From positions 1 through 59,752 of the forward strand of contig NZ_LMGJ01000008.1 in NCBI RefSeq assembly GCF_001427385.1: a stretch of 59,752 nucleotides of DNA, in the 5' to 3' direction. Below, in pieces: positions 1 through 8,394 of this stretch. Each line of letters begins with the position of its first letter. Positions within the stretch are counted from its first letter, which is position 1. The notes under the pieces are model-generated. The model saw only the letters and a list, made by a program, of their open reading frames with translations, was not told the origin of the DNA and did no database searches. This DNA comes from Mesorhizobium sp. Root157. GTDB lineage: Bacteria > Pseudomonadota > Alphaproteobacteria > Rhizobiales > Rhizobiaceae. The translations under genes were made by a program, and so were the position numbers.

Positions 1-107
1 TCGACACGGCGAGCTTCGATGGAAATTCTGCGCTCATCTACTGATCCTCTCAAAAACGAGGGGTCAGTTCTTCGTTTCGTTCGGGGGTCAATTTCTCATT
101 TCGCCTG
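1..107 (-). mobile_element. Partial end of an insertion sequence, running off the left edge
   Basis: Read on the minus strand, this stretch begins TGTCAGGCGAAATGAG and carries two related TGACCCC motifs (plus-strand GGGGTCA at 60-66 and 84-90). That layout is seen at the terminal repeats of IS21-like and similar elements. An ATG at 37 on the minus strand opens a frame (MSAEFPSKL...) that leaves the window, possibly the first transposition gene. The end abuts the 3' end of the IS110 gene and appears to have truncated it. Family assignment is a guess from the motif style. Confidence 0.45.
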
Positions 108-794
108 ACACTCGTAAATATCCATCAGAATCTGTGACTTGCTGACCTTGCGGCCAACGACATCCCAGGCTGCCTTGACGAACTCCTCCTTCGTCAGCGC
201 CACGATGCTTGCCGGTGTCGGAAAGGCATCGAGGAAAGCGAAGAACCAGTCGCTGCGGCTGTTTCCCCGAAAGCGATCGATCTCGGGAAAATACAGCGGC
301 AGGTAATGCGTCAGGATGCGGTGCTGGATCTCGGTCTTGGCCCTGGCGATCGCTTCATGCGTCTTCGACAGTTCCTGCACGTCGTTGATGCCGGCGCGCA
401 GCGGATCATGATAGCGCTGCGTCGCTTGGATTCTCAGCATGTGCAGGATCACCTGCGCATCCTTGGGATCGTTCTTGTCCCAGCTGTTGTGCAAGGCCTC
501 CCGGGTCCGGGCGAGCGCCAGCGACGACACCAGCCGCACCTCGAAACCGGCCTCAGTCAGGCGCCATGCGATGGGTCTGTGATAATTGCCCGTCGCTTCG
601 AAGCCGCAGATCACCGGTCGGCCATACGCCCGCAGAACATCGATCAGCCGGTCGTGCTCAGCACGGCTGTTGAGGACCGAAAGGCGACGGCGGCGCTTTT
701 GCCCTGACGCTTCGATCAGGACCTCATTGCGCACCTTGGCAATGTCGATCGCTACCAGGACTGCATCGGCGGGTGTAGAATCTGCAACGGTCAT
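96..794 (-). pseudogene. IS110-family transposase, C-terminally truncated
   Basis: The 232-residue product has the N-terminal DEDD nuclease region of IS110 transposases: VAIDIAK near residue 15, GFEATGNY near 64, and a W-D-KNDPKDA segment near 105. These contribute the acidic catalytic residues. IS110 transposases are usually 340-400 residues with a C-terminal transposase_20 domain carrying the catalytic serine, and that domain is missing. The frame stops at 96-98, exactly where another IS end begins, so an insertion probably cut the gene. It is unlikely to be active. The start at 794 follows the usual short IS110 N-terminus. Confidence 0.85.
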
Positions 795-940
795 GGTCGG
801 TCTCTCCGGAATGGGTTGTGAACATTCACATTCTAGAGAAACCTTGACTGGCCATGGCCACCTCGACCGGTGCGCGCCTGCAGCGAAAAGCTGCGCGCAC
901 CGTCGTCTCGGCGGTTCCCTCTCTTCCTTCCGTAGGTGCT

Positions 941-1294
941 ACGGCCCGTCCTACATCGCCGCCGAACTCGCCGAGTGGATCGACGCCAACGGCATGAGCC
1001 ATGTCCGCGGAGCGCCACTTCACCCGCAGACCCAGGGCAAGATCGAGCGCTGGCACCAGACGCTCAAGAACCGCATCCTGCTCGAAAACTACCTCCTGCC
1101 AGGCGATCTCGAGCGGCAGGTCGCGGCCTTCGTCGAGCATTATAACCCATCGCCGCTACCACGAGAGCCTCGGCAATCTAACCCCTGGCGACGTCTACTT
1201 CGGTCGCGGCGACATCATCATGCTGGAAAGGGAAAGGATCAAACTCGAAACCATCAGACAACGCCGCTTGCTTCACCGGGAAGCAGCCGCATAA
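941..1294 (+). pseudogene. IS3-family OrfB (rve integrase) C-terminal fragment, frameshifted
   Basis: The conserved C-terminal part of an IS3 OrfB integrase can be read. YGPSYIAAELAEW leads to the HPQTQGKIERWHQTLKNR segment, whose E is the last catalytic acid of the DDE triad, then AFVEHYN. At 1146-1148 a run of three C residues breaks the frame; removing one C restores HYNHRRYHESLGNLTP and a continuous frame to the stop at 1292-1294. The N-terminal two thirds of OrfB and all of OrfA are absent. This is a decayed remnant with a plausible single-base insertion. The left boundary lies somewhere in 795-940. Confidence 0.8.
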
Positions 1295-1391
1295 AATGAC
1301 AACCCGGATGGGCCAGAGCCTCAGTTAGCTCACGCCGCCAGTTGTCCCAAAATCCCTGACGACGGACACGTTACGATGTCAGAAGCGGCCG

Positions 1392-2048
1392 ATGATTTGG
1401 CATCAGTTGGCGACACTGACCGGCAGCTATTCGCTTGCACTGCGCGGGTTAGGCATGACGGTGATCCTGTCCGCCCTCAGCCTCATTATAGGCACAATGC
1501 TTGGATTTGCACTCGGTATTGCCCGCGCTGAGGGTGGGCGCATCCTTTCGTCATCCATCGACGTGTGGGTGGACCTGATCCGCGGAACGCCGTTTCTGGT
1601 GCAGGTGTTCATTGTCTTCTTCATCCTGCCGGAGGTGGGTATCGAACTAGACGCATTCTCTGCTGGAGTCATATCGCTCTCCAACATGGCAGCCTGCTTC
1701 ATCTGCGAGATAGTGAGGGCAGGGGTTGCAGCTGTTCCGAGAAGTCAGGCGGAAGCAGCAGCCACGCTCGGGTTACGAAGGTGGCAGCGCATGCGCCTTG
1801 TCGTCATACCACAGGCCATGCGACTGATTCTGCCGCCACTGGTTGGGCAGTATGTGCTGCTAATCAAAGATTCTTCGGTAGTCTCCGTCATTGGTCTAAC
1901 AGACCTGACACGGATCGGATGGCTGGTAGTACAGCGCGTGCCGAACGGGCTGCTTGTCTTCGCACTGATCGGGCTCGGATACTTTCTAGTTTGTTATCCC
2001 CTTATTCTTTTAGCACGGCGGTTGGAAAGGCGAATGCGTGCCCAATAG
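1392..2048 (+). CDS. Polar amino-acid ABC transporter permease (HisM/GlnP type)
   Basis: The 218-residue inner-membrane protein has about five hydrophobic segments and the hallmarks of the His/Glu/Gln/Arg/opine permease subfamily: RGTP at residues 64-67 and an EAA loop starting at 121 (EAAATLGL...IPQAMR), which docks on the ATPase. Its ATG overlaps a TGA (1393-1395) closing a short upstream frame (...RSGR), the typical ATGA coupling to a preceding permease gene. That partner is missing: IS debris lies directly upstream, and no binding protein or ATPase gene follows. It is therefore an orphan piece of a transporter operon, probably non-functional alone. Substrate is unknown. Confidence 0.85.
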   Translation: MIWHQLATLTGSYSLALRGLGMTVILSALSLIIGTMLGFALGIARAEGGRILSSSIDVWVDLIRGTPFLVQVFIVFFILPEVGIELDAFSAGVISLSNMAACFICEIVRAGVAAVPRSQAEAAATLGLRRWQRMRLVVIPQAMRLILPPLVGQYVLLIKDSSVVSVIGLTDLTRIGWLVVQRVPNGLLVFALIGLGYFLVCYPLILLARRLERRMRAQ

Positions 2049-2363
2049 ATCGCGAAGGGAACGGTGGTGCGTTGGTAAGCGGCCGTGGAGAGAATACCTA
2101 GACATAGCACGAGGGGACCATCCTGCCTCCTCATCGCAAAACCGGCGACACGCGACAACTTTACCATCTTTAAATGGCGGTAATAAGGTCCGAACGAATG
2201 GGGGCTACAGAAAGCTGGCCGACCGCCAGCATCAACCTAACGGGCGGTCTGTCAGTCAGCCTTAAGCGCGTCTCGCCATCCTGTCCGCTGTCCAGACGTC
2301 ACAAACCACTGGACTTCTTTGTGCACCCAAGCGTGTGTGTCGCGACCTTGACGGGAGCGCGAC
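2049..2363. other. Gene-free stretch inside the accessory tract
   Basis: I see no convincing coding frame, RNA gene or strong hairpin here. Short frames exist on both strands but match no family I recognise. It may be decayed remains of the rest of the ABC transporter operon. Confidence 0.4.
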
Positions 2364-2609
2364 ATGGGGAAACGATCGGATAAATACCACGCTCGACGAG
2401 AAGAGGAGGTCTTGCTCGATCTGCTTGATAGGATGGAGCCAGACCTAAGATTGTTGGAGGGCTCAGTGTCGGTGCTCCGGGCTTTGTCCGAGGCGAGCGA
2501 CGCTGTCGAGCCAGTTGCCATGGAGGCAATGGCTCATTTGGCGGGCGAAAGCCTCGAACGGGTCGCATTGCGATGGCGCGAGGCGTGCGGTGTCTTGCGA
2601 AAACGGTGA
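2364..2609 (+). CDS. Hypothetical protein, 81 residues
   Basis: A small charged protein starting MGKRSDKYHARR, with long predicted helices rich in Glu, Leu and Arg (EEEVLLDLLDRMEPDLRLLEG; ESLERVALRWREACG). No signal peptide, membrane segment or known motif is visible. It sits alone in the accessory tract between the orphan permease and the DUF3489 gene. Antisense frames of similar length cover the same DNA, so coding status is uncertain. No function is proposed. Confidence 0.4.
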   Translation: MGKRSDKYHARREEEVLLDLLDRMEPDLRLLEGSVSVLRALSEASDAVEPVAMEAMAHLAGESLERVALRWREACGVLRKR

Positions 2610-2870
2610 AGGCTGTCGGCTAAGTCTACCCGCCGTAGGGTCCGATCTCACATGAAAGCCTGTCAACCATTACCTTCATTTATTTGCCGTTGATCAATTC
2701 CCAACTAATCGGTGGACTTCTGCTGCAAAGCAAGCATTCGTTTCTCACGACGCGGGCTGATAAATAGCCGACGTCGAGGTGCAACTTCTCTCCGCCCGCC
2801 TTTGTGCGGGCTTGGGTCAGTGCAGGTACTGGATTTTCCAGCGCGTCACTTTGCATTGATGGAGAGCACC

Positions 2871-3287
2871 ATGACCCAGACCATAATCGCGACAACTATA
2901 CCGGCACCTAACCCTGCCATTGGACGCATCACATCCAGGAGCACGGCTCCCGCGTCACCGACCGCTGATACGACCCTCCCGATTCATGGGTCGAAGGCAA
3001 TACCTGCGAAGACCAAACCCTCTCAATTGAAGAAGTCAGGACGACATAAGGAGTCCGGCAGTCGGGACCAGATTTCCAAAGCCGACATCATCCTGAAGAA
3101 GCTTCGGCTGGTTCGTGGCGTAACGATCGCGCAGATAGTGGAAGCGACAGGATGGCAGGCGCATTCGGTGCGCGGCTTTCTGTCCGCGGTGGTACGAAAG
3201 AAGCTCGGGCTCGATCTGGTGAGCGAGGTCGGCAAGGATGGGCTGCGTCGCTATCGCATTGTCGAGCGTGACAGCGAGACGGCGTGA
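2871..3287 (+). CDS. DUF3489 domain protein (winged-helix-like), first gene of recombinase module
   Basis: The 138-residue protein has a disordered Ser/Thr/Pro/Lys-rich N-terminal half. Its C-terminal DUF3489 domain spans about residues 70-130, with a helix-turn-helix-like core (TIAQIVEATGWQAHSVRGFL) and a following strand pair ending RRYRIV. GGAGAG at 2861-2866 sits at ribosome-binding distance from ATG 2871; ATG 2859 is an alternative. The stop overlaps the next gene. DUF3489 genes commonly sit beside DUF2924 and serine recombinase genes in alphaproteobacterial mobile DNA, and no biochemical role is established to my knowledge. I infer a DNA-binding accessory or control protein for the recombinase. 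Confidence 0.8.
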   Translation: MTQTIIATTIPAPNPAIGRITSRSTAPASPTADTTLPIHGSKAIPAKTKPSQLKKSGRHKESGSRDQISKADIILKKLRLVRGVTIAQIVEATGWQAHSVRGFLSAVVRKKLGLDLVSEVGKDGLRRYRIVERDSETA

Positions 3288-3766
3288 GTACCATGCGCAG
3301 TACGCCGGACATTCATGCCGAAGTTGCAGCCTTGAACGACCTCTCACGAGATAATCTCGCAGAGCGATGGCGGAAGGTTTATGGCTATCCGCCACCGAAG
3401 GGTGCCCGCCGTGATTTTCTGCTGCGCACCGCTGCCTGGCATCTCCAAGCCAAGCGGCTTGGCGGCTTGCCCTCAGACACGCGCAGGCTACTGCGCGTCG
3501 CAGTGACGAACGTCGAGAAGCAGTTGGTCTTCAAGGAATCTCAGACTGCTGTCCTGGAGCCTAAGATTGCAGCACAAGACGCTCAGCCTCGTAAGCAACT
3601 TTCGCCTGGTATGCGACTGGTTCGCGAATGGAATGGACGCAGCCATATTGTCGATGTGCTGGAAGAGGGCTTTGCCTTTGAAGGCAGATTGCACAAATCG
3701 CTGACTGCGATCGCCCAGCAGATCACGGGAACGCACTGGTCCGGACCGAGGTTCTTCGGACTATGA
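3284..3766 (+). CDS. DUF2924 domain protein, second gene of recombinase module
   Basis: The 160-residue protein matches the DUF2924 pattern: an N-terminal LSRDNLAERWRKVYGYPPP segment, an RRDFLLRTAAWHLQ helix, and a C-terminal part with LSPGMRLVREWNGRSHIVDVLEEGF and the ending ITGTHWSGPRFFGL. GTG 3284 overlaps the preceding stop, and ATG 3293 is an alternative start. Its own stop overlaps the recombinase ATG (ATGA), so all three genes are translationally coupled. The family is almost always found with serine recombinases or phage genes. Function is unknown; a recombination co-factor is an inference from coupling. Confidence 0.85.
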   Translation: MSTMRSTPDIHAEVAALNDLSRDNLAERWRKVYGYPPPKGARRDFLLRTAAWHLQAKRLGGLPSDTRRLLRVAVTNVEKQLVFKESQTAVLEPKIAAQDAQPRKQLSPGMRLVREWNGRSHIVDVLEEGFAFEGRLHKSLTAIAQQITGTHWSGPRFFGL

Positions 3767-5451
3767 GCGCGCTACAGAAGAAGCTGCGCTGTGCGGTCTA
3801 TACCCGCAAGTCGACCGAGGAAGGCCTCGACCAGGAGTTCAACTCGCTCGACGCGCAACGCGAGGCCTGTGTCTCATTTATTGCCTCTCAGGCCGGGCTG
3901 GGTTGGCGTGTCGTAGCAGACCCGTACGACGATGGCGGCATCTCCGGCGGCACGATGGACCGTCCAGCACTGCAGCGACTATTGCAGGACGTTCGCGACA
4001 GAAAGATCGATGTGGTGGTGGTCTACAAGATCGACCGCCTCACCCGATCTCTCATGGACTTCTCCAAAATCGTCGAAGTCTTCGATGCCAATGACGTATC
4101 CTTCGTCTCGGTGACACAGCAGTTCAATACCACCACGTCGATGGGCAGGCTGACGCTCAATGTCTTGTTGTCCTTTGCCCAGTTCGAACGGGAGGTTACG
4201 GCAGAACGCATCCGCGACAAGATTGCCGCTTCACGCAAGAAGGGCATCTGGATGGGTGGTTCGGTGCCGTTCGGCTATCAAGCAATCGACAAGAAACTGA
4301 TCATCGACCCGGAAGCTGCCAAGAAAGTTCGATCGATCTTCAGCCGCTATCTCGAACTCAAATCCGTCTTTCTCCTGCTGGAAGAGCTAAATTCGGGTGC
4401 CTGCGACGCGGACGGCTCATCGGCATCGAACTCACAGAAGCGCACGTTCTATTCGCGAGGTATGCTTTATCATCTGCTGTCCAATCCGGTTTACATCGGC
4501 AAGGCCAGACACAGGGACATGGTCTACAACGGAGAACATCAAGCCATCATCGACGACGAGACCTTCGCATCGGCTCAGGCGATTTTGAAAGCCCAGGCAC
4601 CTCATCGCAAGAGCAGAAACCGCAGCCAGAGCCTGCATCTGCTCACCGGCCTTCTCTTTGATGAAACCGGGGATCGGCTAAGTCCGGTGTTCACCACCAA
4701 AGGTGAGCGACGCTTTCGCTACTATGTCTCCCACCGGCTTGAGATTGGAAGACGAAACGATCCGACAGGATGGCGGCTGCCGGCTGAGGATCTTGAGCAA
4801 ACCGTTCTTTATCAACTGGGTCTGATCCTTCGCGATGAGGTCCGATTGTCCGAATGGGGCAACACAGTATCGCCGAGCGCCCACATCGAAACCGTGATTG
4901 CGAAGGCAGCTCAGCTTCGTAAGGCGCTAAAGACAGCATCCCATGTTGAATGCGCCAAGATGCTGAAGGCCCTGCTTCGATCGATTCGCATAGGGCCCGG
5001 CGAGATGGTGCTGGAGATCAATCCTCATGCTGTGCTCGAAGTAAGCCATTGTACCGATGAAAGACAGCATGACGGTCAGGAACAACAACAATCGGTAACG
5101 ATCACCGTACCGTTTACGCTCCGACGCAGGGGTTTTGAGTCCAAGCTTGTTCTGGAAGGCTCTTCTGGCCGCCAACAACCTGATGACAACCTCATCGAAC
5201 TGTTGGCTAAGGCCCACGTTCTGCTCGGCATGCTCACTGATGGTTCAGGTCGCACTATTGCCGATGTAGCAAATGCCGCCGACATCCACGTGGCCGATGT
5301 CAGCCGCATTCTTCCCCTTGCCTTCCTCGCGCCAAAGGTCACTGACGCCATCTTGCGCGGCCGCCAGCCCGTAGAGCTTACCGCTCGCTCCTTGGCGCGG
5401 GACGATCTTCCAATGCTATGGTCCGATCAGCGCCAACAGTTCGCCGTCTAG
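3763..5451 (+). CDS. Large serine recombinase (resolvase/recombinase domains)
   Basis: The 562-residue site-specific recombinase has a resolvase catalytic domain at about residues 8-155, with nucleophile Ser17 in YTRKS and the Arg-rich active-site segments YKIDRLTRS and FEREVTAERIRDKI. A recombinase DNA-binding domain follows (GGSVPFGYQ... through NPVYIGKARH, about 165-290), then a zinc-ribbon-like region without the usual cysteines (LLTGLLFDETGDRLSP) and a long C-terminal tail. Such enzymes integrate and excise phages and conjugative elements without replication. The gene is coupled to DUF2924, ends 218 bp from tRNA-Arg, and appears intact. Its att sites are not identified here. Confidence 0.93.
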   Translation: MSALQKKLRCAVYTRKSTEEGLDQEFNSLDAQREACVSFIASQAGLGWRVVADPYDDGGISGGTMDRPALQRLLQDVRDRKIDVVVVYKIDRLTRSLMDFSKIVEVFDANDVSFVSVTQQFNTTTSMGRLTLNVLLSFAQFEREVTAERIRDKIAASRKKGIWMGGSVPFGYQAIDKKLIIDPEAAKKVRSIFSRYLELKSVFLLLEELNSGACDADGSSASNSQKRTFYSRGMLYHLLSNPVYIGKARHRDMVYNGEHQAIIDDETFASAQAILKAQAPHRKSRNRSQSLHLLTGLLFDETGDRLSPVFTTKGERRFRYYVSHRLEIGRRNDPTGWRLPAEDLEQTVLYQLGLILRDEVRLSEWGNTVSPSAHIETVIAKAAQLRKALKTASHVECAKMLKALLRSIRIGPGEMVLEINPHAVLEVSHCTDERQHDGQEQQQSVTITVPFTLRRRGFESKLVLEGSSGRQQPDDNLIELLAKAHVLLGMLTDGSGRTIADVANAADIHVADVSRILPLAFLAPKVTDAILRGRQPVELTARSLARDDLPMLWSDQRQQFAV

Positions 5452-5669
5452 GCCAGCAACTGAGCCGATCCAGGTAAATCTCCAAGCATCAGCGCTGAAA
5501 TCTATTGGGCACGATCTGCGCTCGAAAGAGACGATACGGCAATTTGGCCCAATACTCAGCCCCAAAGTGCGTCTCTGATCCAACAGTTCGGCTTAACCGC
5601 GCACTAAGCGACGGAAATGACGAGGCTTTTCTACCACCTCACAAGAAGTCGACAAAGAGCCTGACTGAG

Positions 5670-5746
5670 TGGTGATCCCGACAGGAATCGAACCTGTGAC
5701 CTACAGATTAGGAATCTGCCGCTCTATCCTACTGAGCTACGGGACC
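5670..5746 (-). tRNA. tRNA-Arg (anticodon CCT)
   Basis: On the minus strand a full cloverleaf folds. Acceptor GGTCCCG pairs with CGGGATC, the D arm is GCTC...GAGC, the anticodon stem is GCAGA/TCTGT with loop TTCCTAA giving anticodon CCT, and the T arm is ACAGG TTCGATT CCTGT. CCA is encoded (5670-5672). It decodes AGG. Its 3' end faces the accessory tract at 1-5450, the usual orientation for an island inserted at a tRNA 3' end. Confidence 0.97.
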
Positions 5747-5758
5747 ACTCGGGCAGAC

Positions 5759-5786
5759 ACATAGCGGCTTGCGGGCGCTTCGCCAA
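5759..5786 (-). promoter_or_regulatory. Candidate promoter for tRNA-Arg
   Basis: On the minus strand TTGGCG (5781-5786) and CTATGT (5759-5764) are separated by 16 bp and lie just upstream of the mature tRNA 5' end at 5746. Spacing and position fit a sigma-70-type promoter; the match is moderate. Confidence 0.4.
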
Positions 5787-5882
5787 GCCGATCCCTCGTG
5801 AAAAAGCCGGCCGATCCGCAAAATGAACACCTGCCGCCCGCGTCTCGAATACCCTTGGACAATCCCGCGGCGCGGCCTCGCC

Positions 5883-7055
5883 TCATGCGGCAAGCGCCGT
5901 CTCCGCCAGCTTGACCCAATAGCTCATGCCGTGGGCGATCGCCTCGTCGTTGAAATCGTAGGCCGGATGGTGCAGGCCGGCGGTAGCGCCATTGCCGATA
6001 AAGATGAAGGCGCCGGGCCGGGCTTCCAGCATGTAGGAAAAGTCCTCGCCGCCCATCACCGGCGGCATGGCGCGGTGCACCTGCGTCTCGCCGGCGACGC
6101 CGGCCGCGATGTCGCTGGCGAAGACCGTCTCGTCGGGGTCGTTGAAGGTCACCGGGTAGTTGGCGTCGAAATCAAGCTCGACCGCCACGCCGAACGCCGC
6201 GGCCACGCCGGCGCAGACGGCGCGAAGCCGTTCCTCGGCGAGCTTTGCCACTTCCTTCTTCAGCGTGCGCACCGTGCCGGCCAGTTCCGCCTTCTCGGGA
6301 ATGACGTTGTAGGCGTCGCCGGCATGGAACTTGGTCACCGACACCACCACCGCCTCGACCGGGTCGACATTGCGCGATGCGATGGTCTGCAGCGCCCCGA
6401 CCAACTGGCTGCCGACGACGATGGGGTCGAGCGTGCCGTGCGGCATCGCCGCATGCCCGCCGCGCCCCTTGACGCGAATGGTGAATTCAGCCGTCGCCGC
6501 CATGATCGGACCGGGGCGAATGGCAAACTGCCCGACCGGCAGGCCAGGCATATTGTGCATGCCGAACACCCTGGCGATGCCGAAGCGCTCCATCATGCCG
6601 TCCTTGACCATCTCGTTGCCGCCGCCGCCGCCTTCTTCCGCCGGCTGGAAGATCACCGCCACCGTGCCGGCAAAATTGCGCGTTTCGGCCAGGTACTTGG
6701 CCGCGCCGAGCAGCATGGCCGTGTGGCCGTCATGGCCACAGGCATGCATCTTGCCGGGAACCGTCGAGGCGTAAGGCTTGCCGGTGATCTCCTGGATCGG
6801 CAGCGCGTCCATGTCGGCCCTGAGGCCAATGGTGCTGCCGCTGCCCAGATTGCCACGGATGACGCCGACGACGCCGGTCTTGCCCAGCCCCGTCACCACC
6901 TCGTCGCAGCCGAACTCCTTCAGCTTGCCGGTGACGAAGGCCGCCGTCTCGAAGACGTCGAAGTTCAGTTCGGGCATCTGGTGCAGATGGCGACGCCAGG
7001 CGGCGACTTCATCCTGCAGTTCTGCGGCACGGTTCAGGATCGGCATGTTTGTCAC
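5883..7055 (-). CDS. M20D-family amidohydrolase (hippurate/N-acyl-amino-acid hydrolase type)
   Basis: The 390-residue cytoplasmic metallohydrolase shows LRADMDALP at about residue 79, the metal-binding ACGHDGHTAML at about 108, and PAEEGGGGG with the catalytic Glu pair at about 138. The dimerisation domain begins near 190 (KGRGGHAAMPH), and MGGEDFSYM near 337 supplies a further metal ligand. The family removes acyl groups from N-acylated amino acids or related amides using one or two divalent metals. It is convergent with nothing and divergent from the carboxypeptidase. Start 7055 gives MTNMPILNR; Met4 is an alternative. Substrate is not predictable from sequence. Confidence 0.92.
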   Translation of the reverse strand: MTNMPILNRAAELQDEVAAWRRHLHQMPELNFDVFETAAFVTGKLKEFGCDEVVTGLGKTGVVGVIRGNLGSGSTIGLRADMDALPIQEITGKPYASTVPGKMHACGHDGHTAMLLGAAKYLAETRNFAGTVAVIFQPAEEGGGGGNEMVKDGMMERFGIARVFGMHNMPGLPVGQFAIRPGPIMAATAEFTIRVKGRGGHAAMPHGTLDPIVVGSQLVGALQTIASRNVDPVEAVVVSVTKFHAGDAYNVIPEKAELAGTVRTLKKEVAKLAEERLRAVCAGVAAAFGVAVELDFDANYPVTFNDPDETVFASDIAAGVAGETQVHRAMPPVMGGEDFSYMLEARPGAFIFIGNGATAGLHHPAYDFNDEAIAHGMSYWVKLAETALAA

Positions 7056-7268
7056 ACTCGCTTGGTGGTCCAGGGACTTTTATGCACTTGGGCTGGCCCT
7101 GCCAAAATTGTGAAAGGCTGAACCTTTGCCATGTTGATGTCACATAGGCTAAATAGCACCAGCGCGAAAGCTGCCGGGCAGGCCCCAACCGGCAGGCTGA
7201 TCGAATTTCGTGCGGAAATCTTAGGAAGCCGCATGCGGCCACGGCAAGAGGCGATTTCGAATTTCACG

Positions 7269-8387
7269 ATGACAAGCACGCATTTCCTGAAACGCGCACT
7301 GTTTGGCGCGCTTGTGCTGGCCGCATCCGCTGCCCCGGCGCTGGCCAATCCCGCCCTCGTATTCGACCTCAAGGACGGCCAGGTCCTGCAGCATGAAGAC
7401 GCCTTCAAGCGCTGGTACCCGGCTTCGCTCACCAAGCTGATGACGGCCTATGTCACCTTCCGTGCCCTCGAAGCGGGCGAAGTGGCGCTGGACTCGCCGA
7501 TCAGGATGACCCGGACCGCCGTCAACCAGCCGCCCAGCAAGATGGGCTTCAAGGTCGGCCAGGTCATGCGCCTCGACAACGCCTTGAAGATGATGCTGGT
7601 CAAGTCGGCCAACGACGTCGCCATGGCGATCGGCGAAAACATCGGCGGCTCGCAGACGGAATTTGCCCAGCGCATGAACGCGGAAGCCGCGCGGCTCGGC
7701 ATGAGCAACAGCCATTTCGTCAATCCCAACGGCCTGTTTTCGCCGGACCAGTACATCACCGCGCGCGATCTCGGCCTGCTGGTCACGGCGCTGCGCCGCG
7801 ATTTCCCGCAATATACGTCATGGTATGGCATCGAAGGCCTGGCCGTCGGCAAGAAGGCGATCCCCAACTACAACCTGCTTGTCGGCCGCTACCCCGGCGC
7901 CGACGGCATGAAGACCGGCTTCGTCTGCGAATCGGGCTTCAACCTGATCGGTTCGGCGACGCGCAACGGCCGCACACTGGTTGCCGTCGTGCTGGGCGAA
8001 CAATCCGGCATCACGCGCGCCGAGCGGGTGGCGAAAATGCTCGACCAGGGTTTTGCCGCGCAAGGCGGCGCCACCGTCACCTTGCCCGCCCTGCCGAGCT
8101 ATGGCGACACCACCTCATTTACCGACATGCGCGCCGAAATCTGCGAGAAGAAACCGGCAGCGGAACTCTCCGAAGCAGCGCCCGCCGAAAAGAAGGACGC
8201 ACCGAAATCGGTTTTCCGGCAGAAGCTGACAAATCCCACGCTGGTCGCGGTCGGGCTTGGCGGTGCTACCGGCCCGCTGCCCAAGGCGATGATCGGCAAG
8301 ATCGAATATGCCGATGTGCCGGTGCCAGGCTGGCGTCCGGACCTGCCGCCGCCAGTCCGGGCCGAGCCGACCGCGCAAGGCGGCTGA
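7269..8387 (+). CDS. D-alanyl-D-alanine carboxypeptidase (peptidase S11, PBP5 type)
   Basis: The 372-residue exported penicillin-binding protein starts at ATG 7269 because residues 1-26 form a clear signal peptide ending APALA. The three S11 motifs are present: S53-L-T-K56 with the acylated serine, S113-A-N115, and K215-T-G217. It trims the terminal D-Ala from peptidoglycan pentapeptides and so controls cross-linking in the periplasm. The C-terminal 120 residues are less conserved and Pro/Lys rich, ending without an obvious amphipathic anchor. The next gene follows after 7 bp, suggesting co-transcription with the metallochaperone. Confidence 0.94.
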   Translation: MTSTHFLKRALFGALVLAASAAPALANPALVFDLKDGQVLQHEDAFKRWYPASLTKLMTAYVTFRALEAGEVALDSPIRMTRTAVNQPPSKMGFKVGQVMRLDNALKMMLVKSANDVAMAIGENIGGSQTEFAQRMNAEAARLGMSNSHFVNPNGLFSPDQYITARDLGLLVTALRRDFPQYTSWYGIEGLAVGKKAIPNYNLLVGRYPGADGMKTGFVCESGFNLIGSATRNGRTLVAVVLGEQSGITRAERVAKMLDQGFAAQGGATVTLPALPSYGDTTSFTDMRAEICEKKPAAELSEAAPAEKKDAPKSVFRQKLTNPTLVAVGLGGATGPLPKAMIGKIEYADVPVPGWRPDLPPPVRAEPTAQGG

Positions 8388-8394
8388 ACGCCCA

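Noticed and set aside
2299..2568. Minus-strand frames opposite the 81-residue hypothetical protein
   Set aside because: No start site or family support. The plus-strand frame was kept, but only at low confidence.
1..5450. Symbiosis island
   Set aside because: No nod, nif, fix or secretion genes are present in the accessory tract, only IS debris, a permease fragment and the recombinase module.
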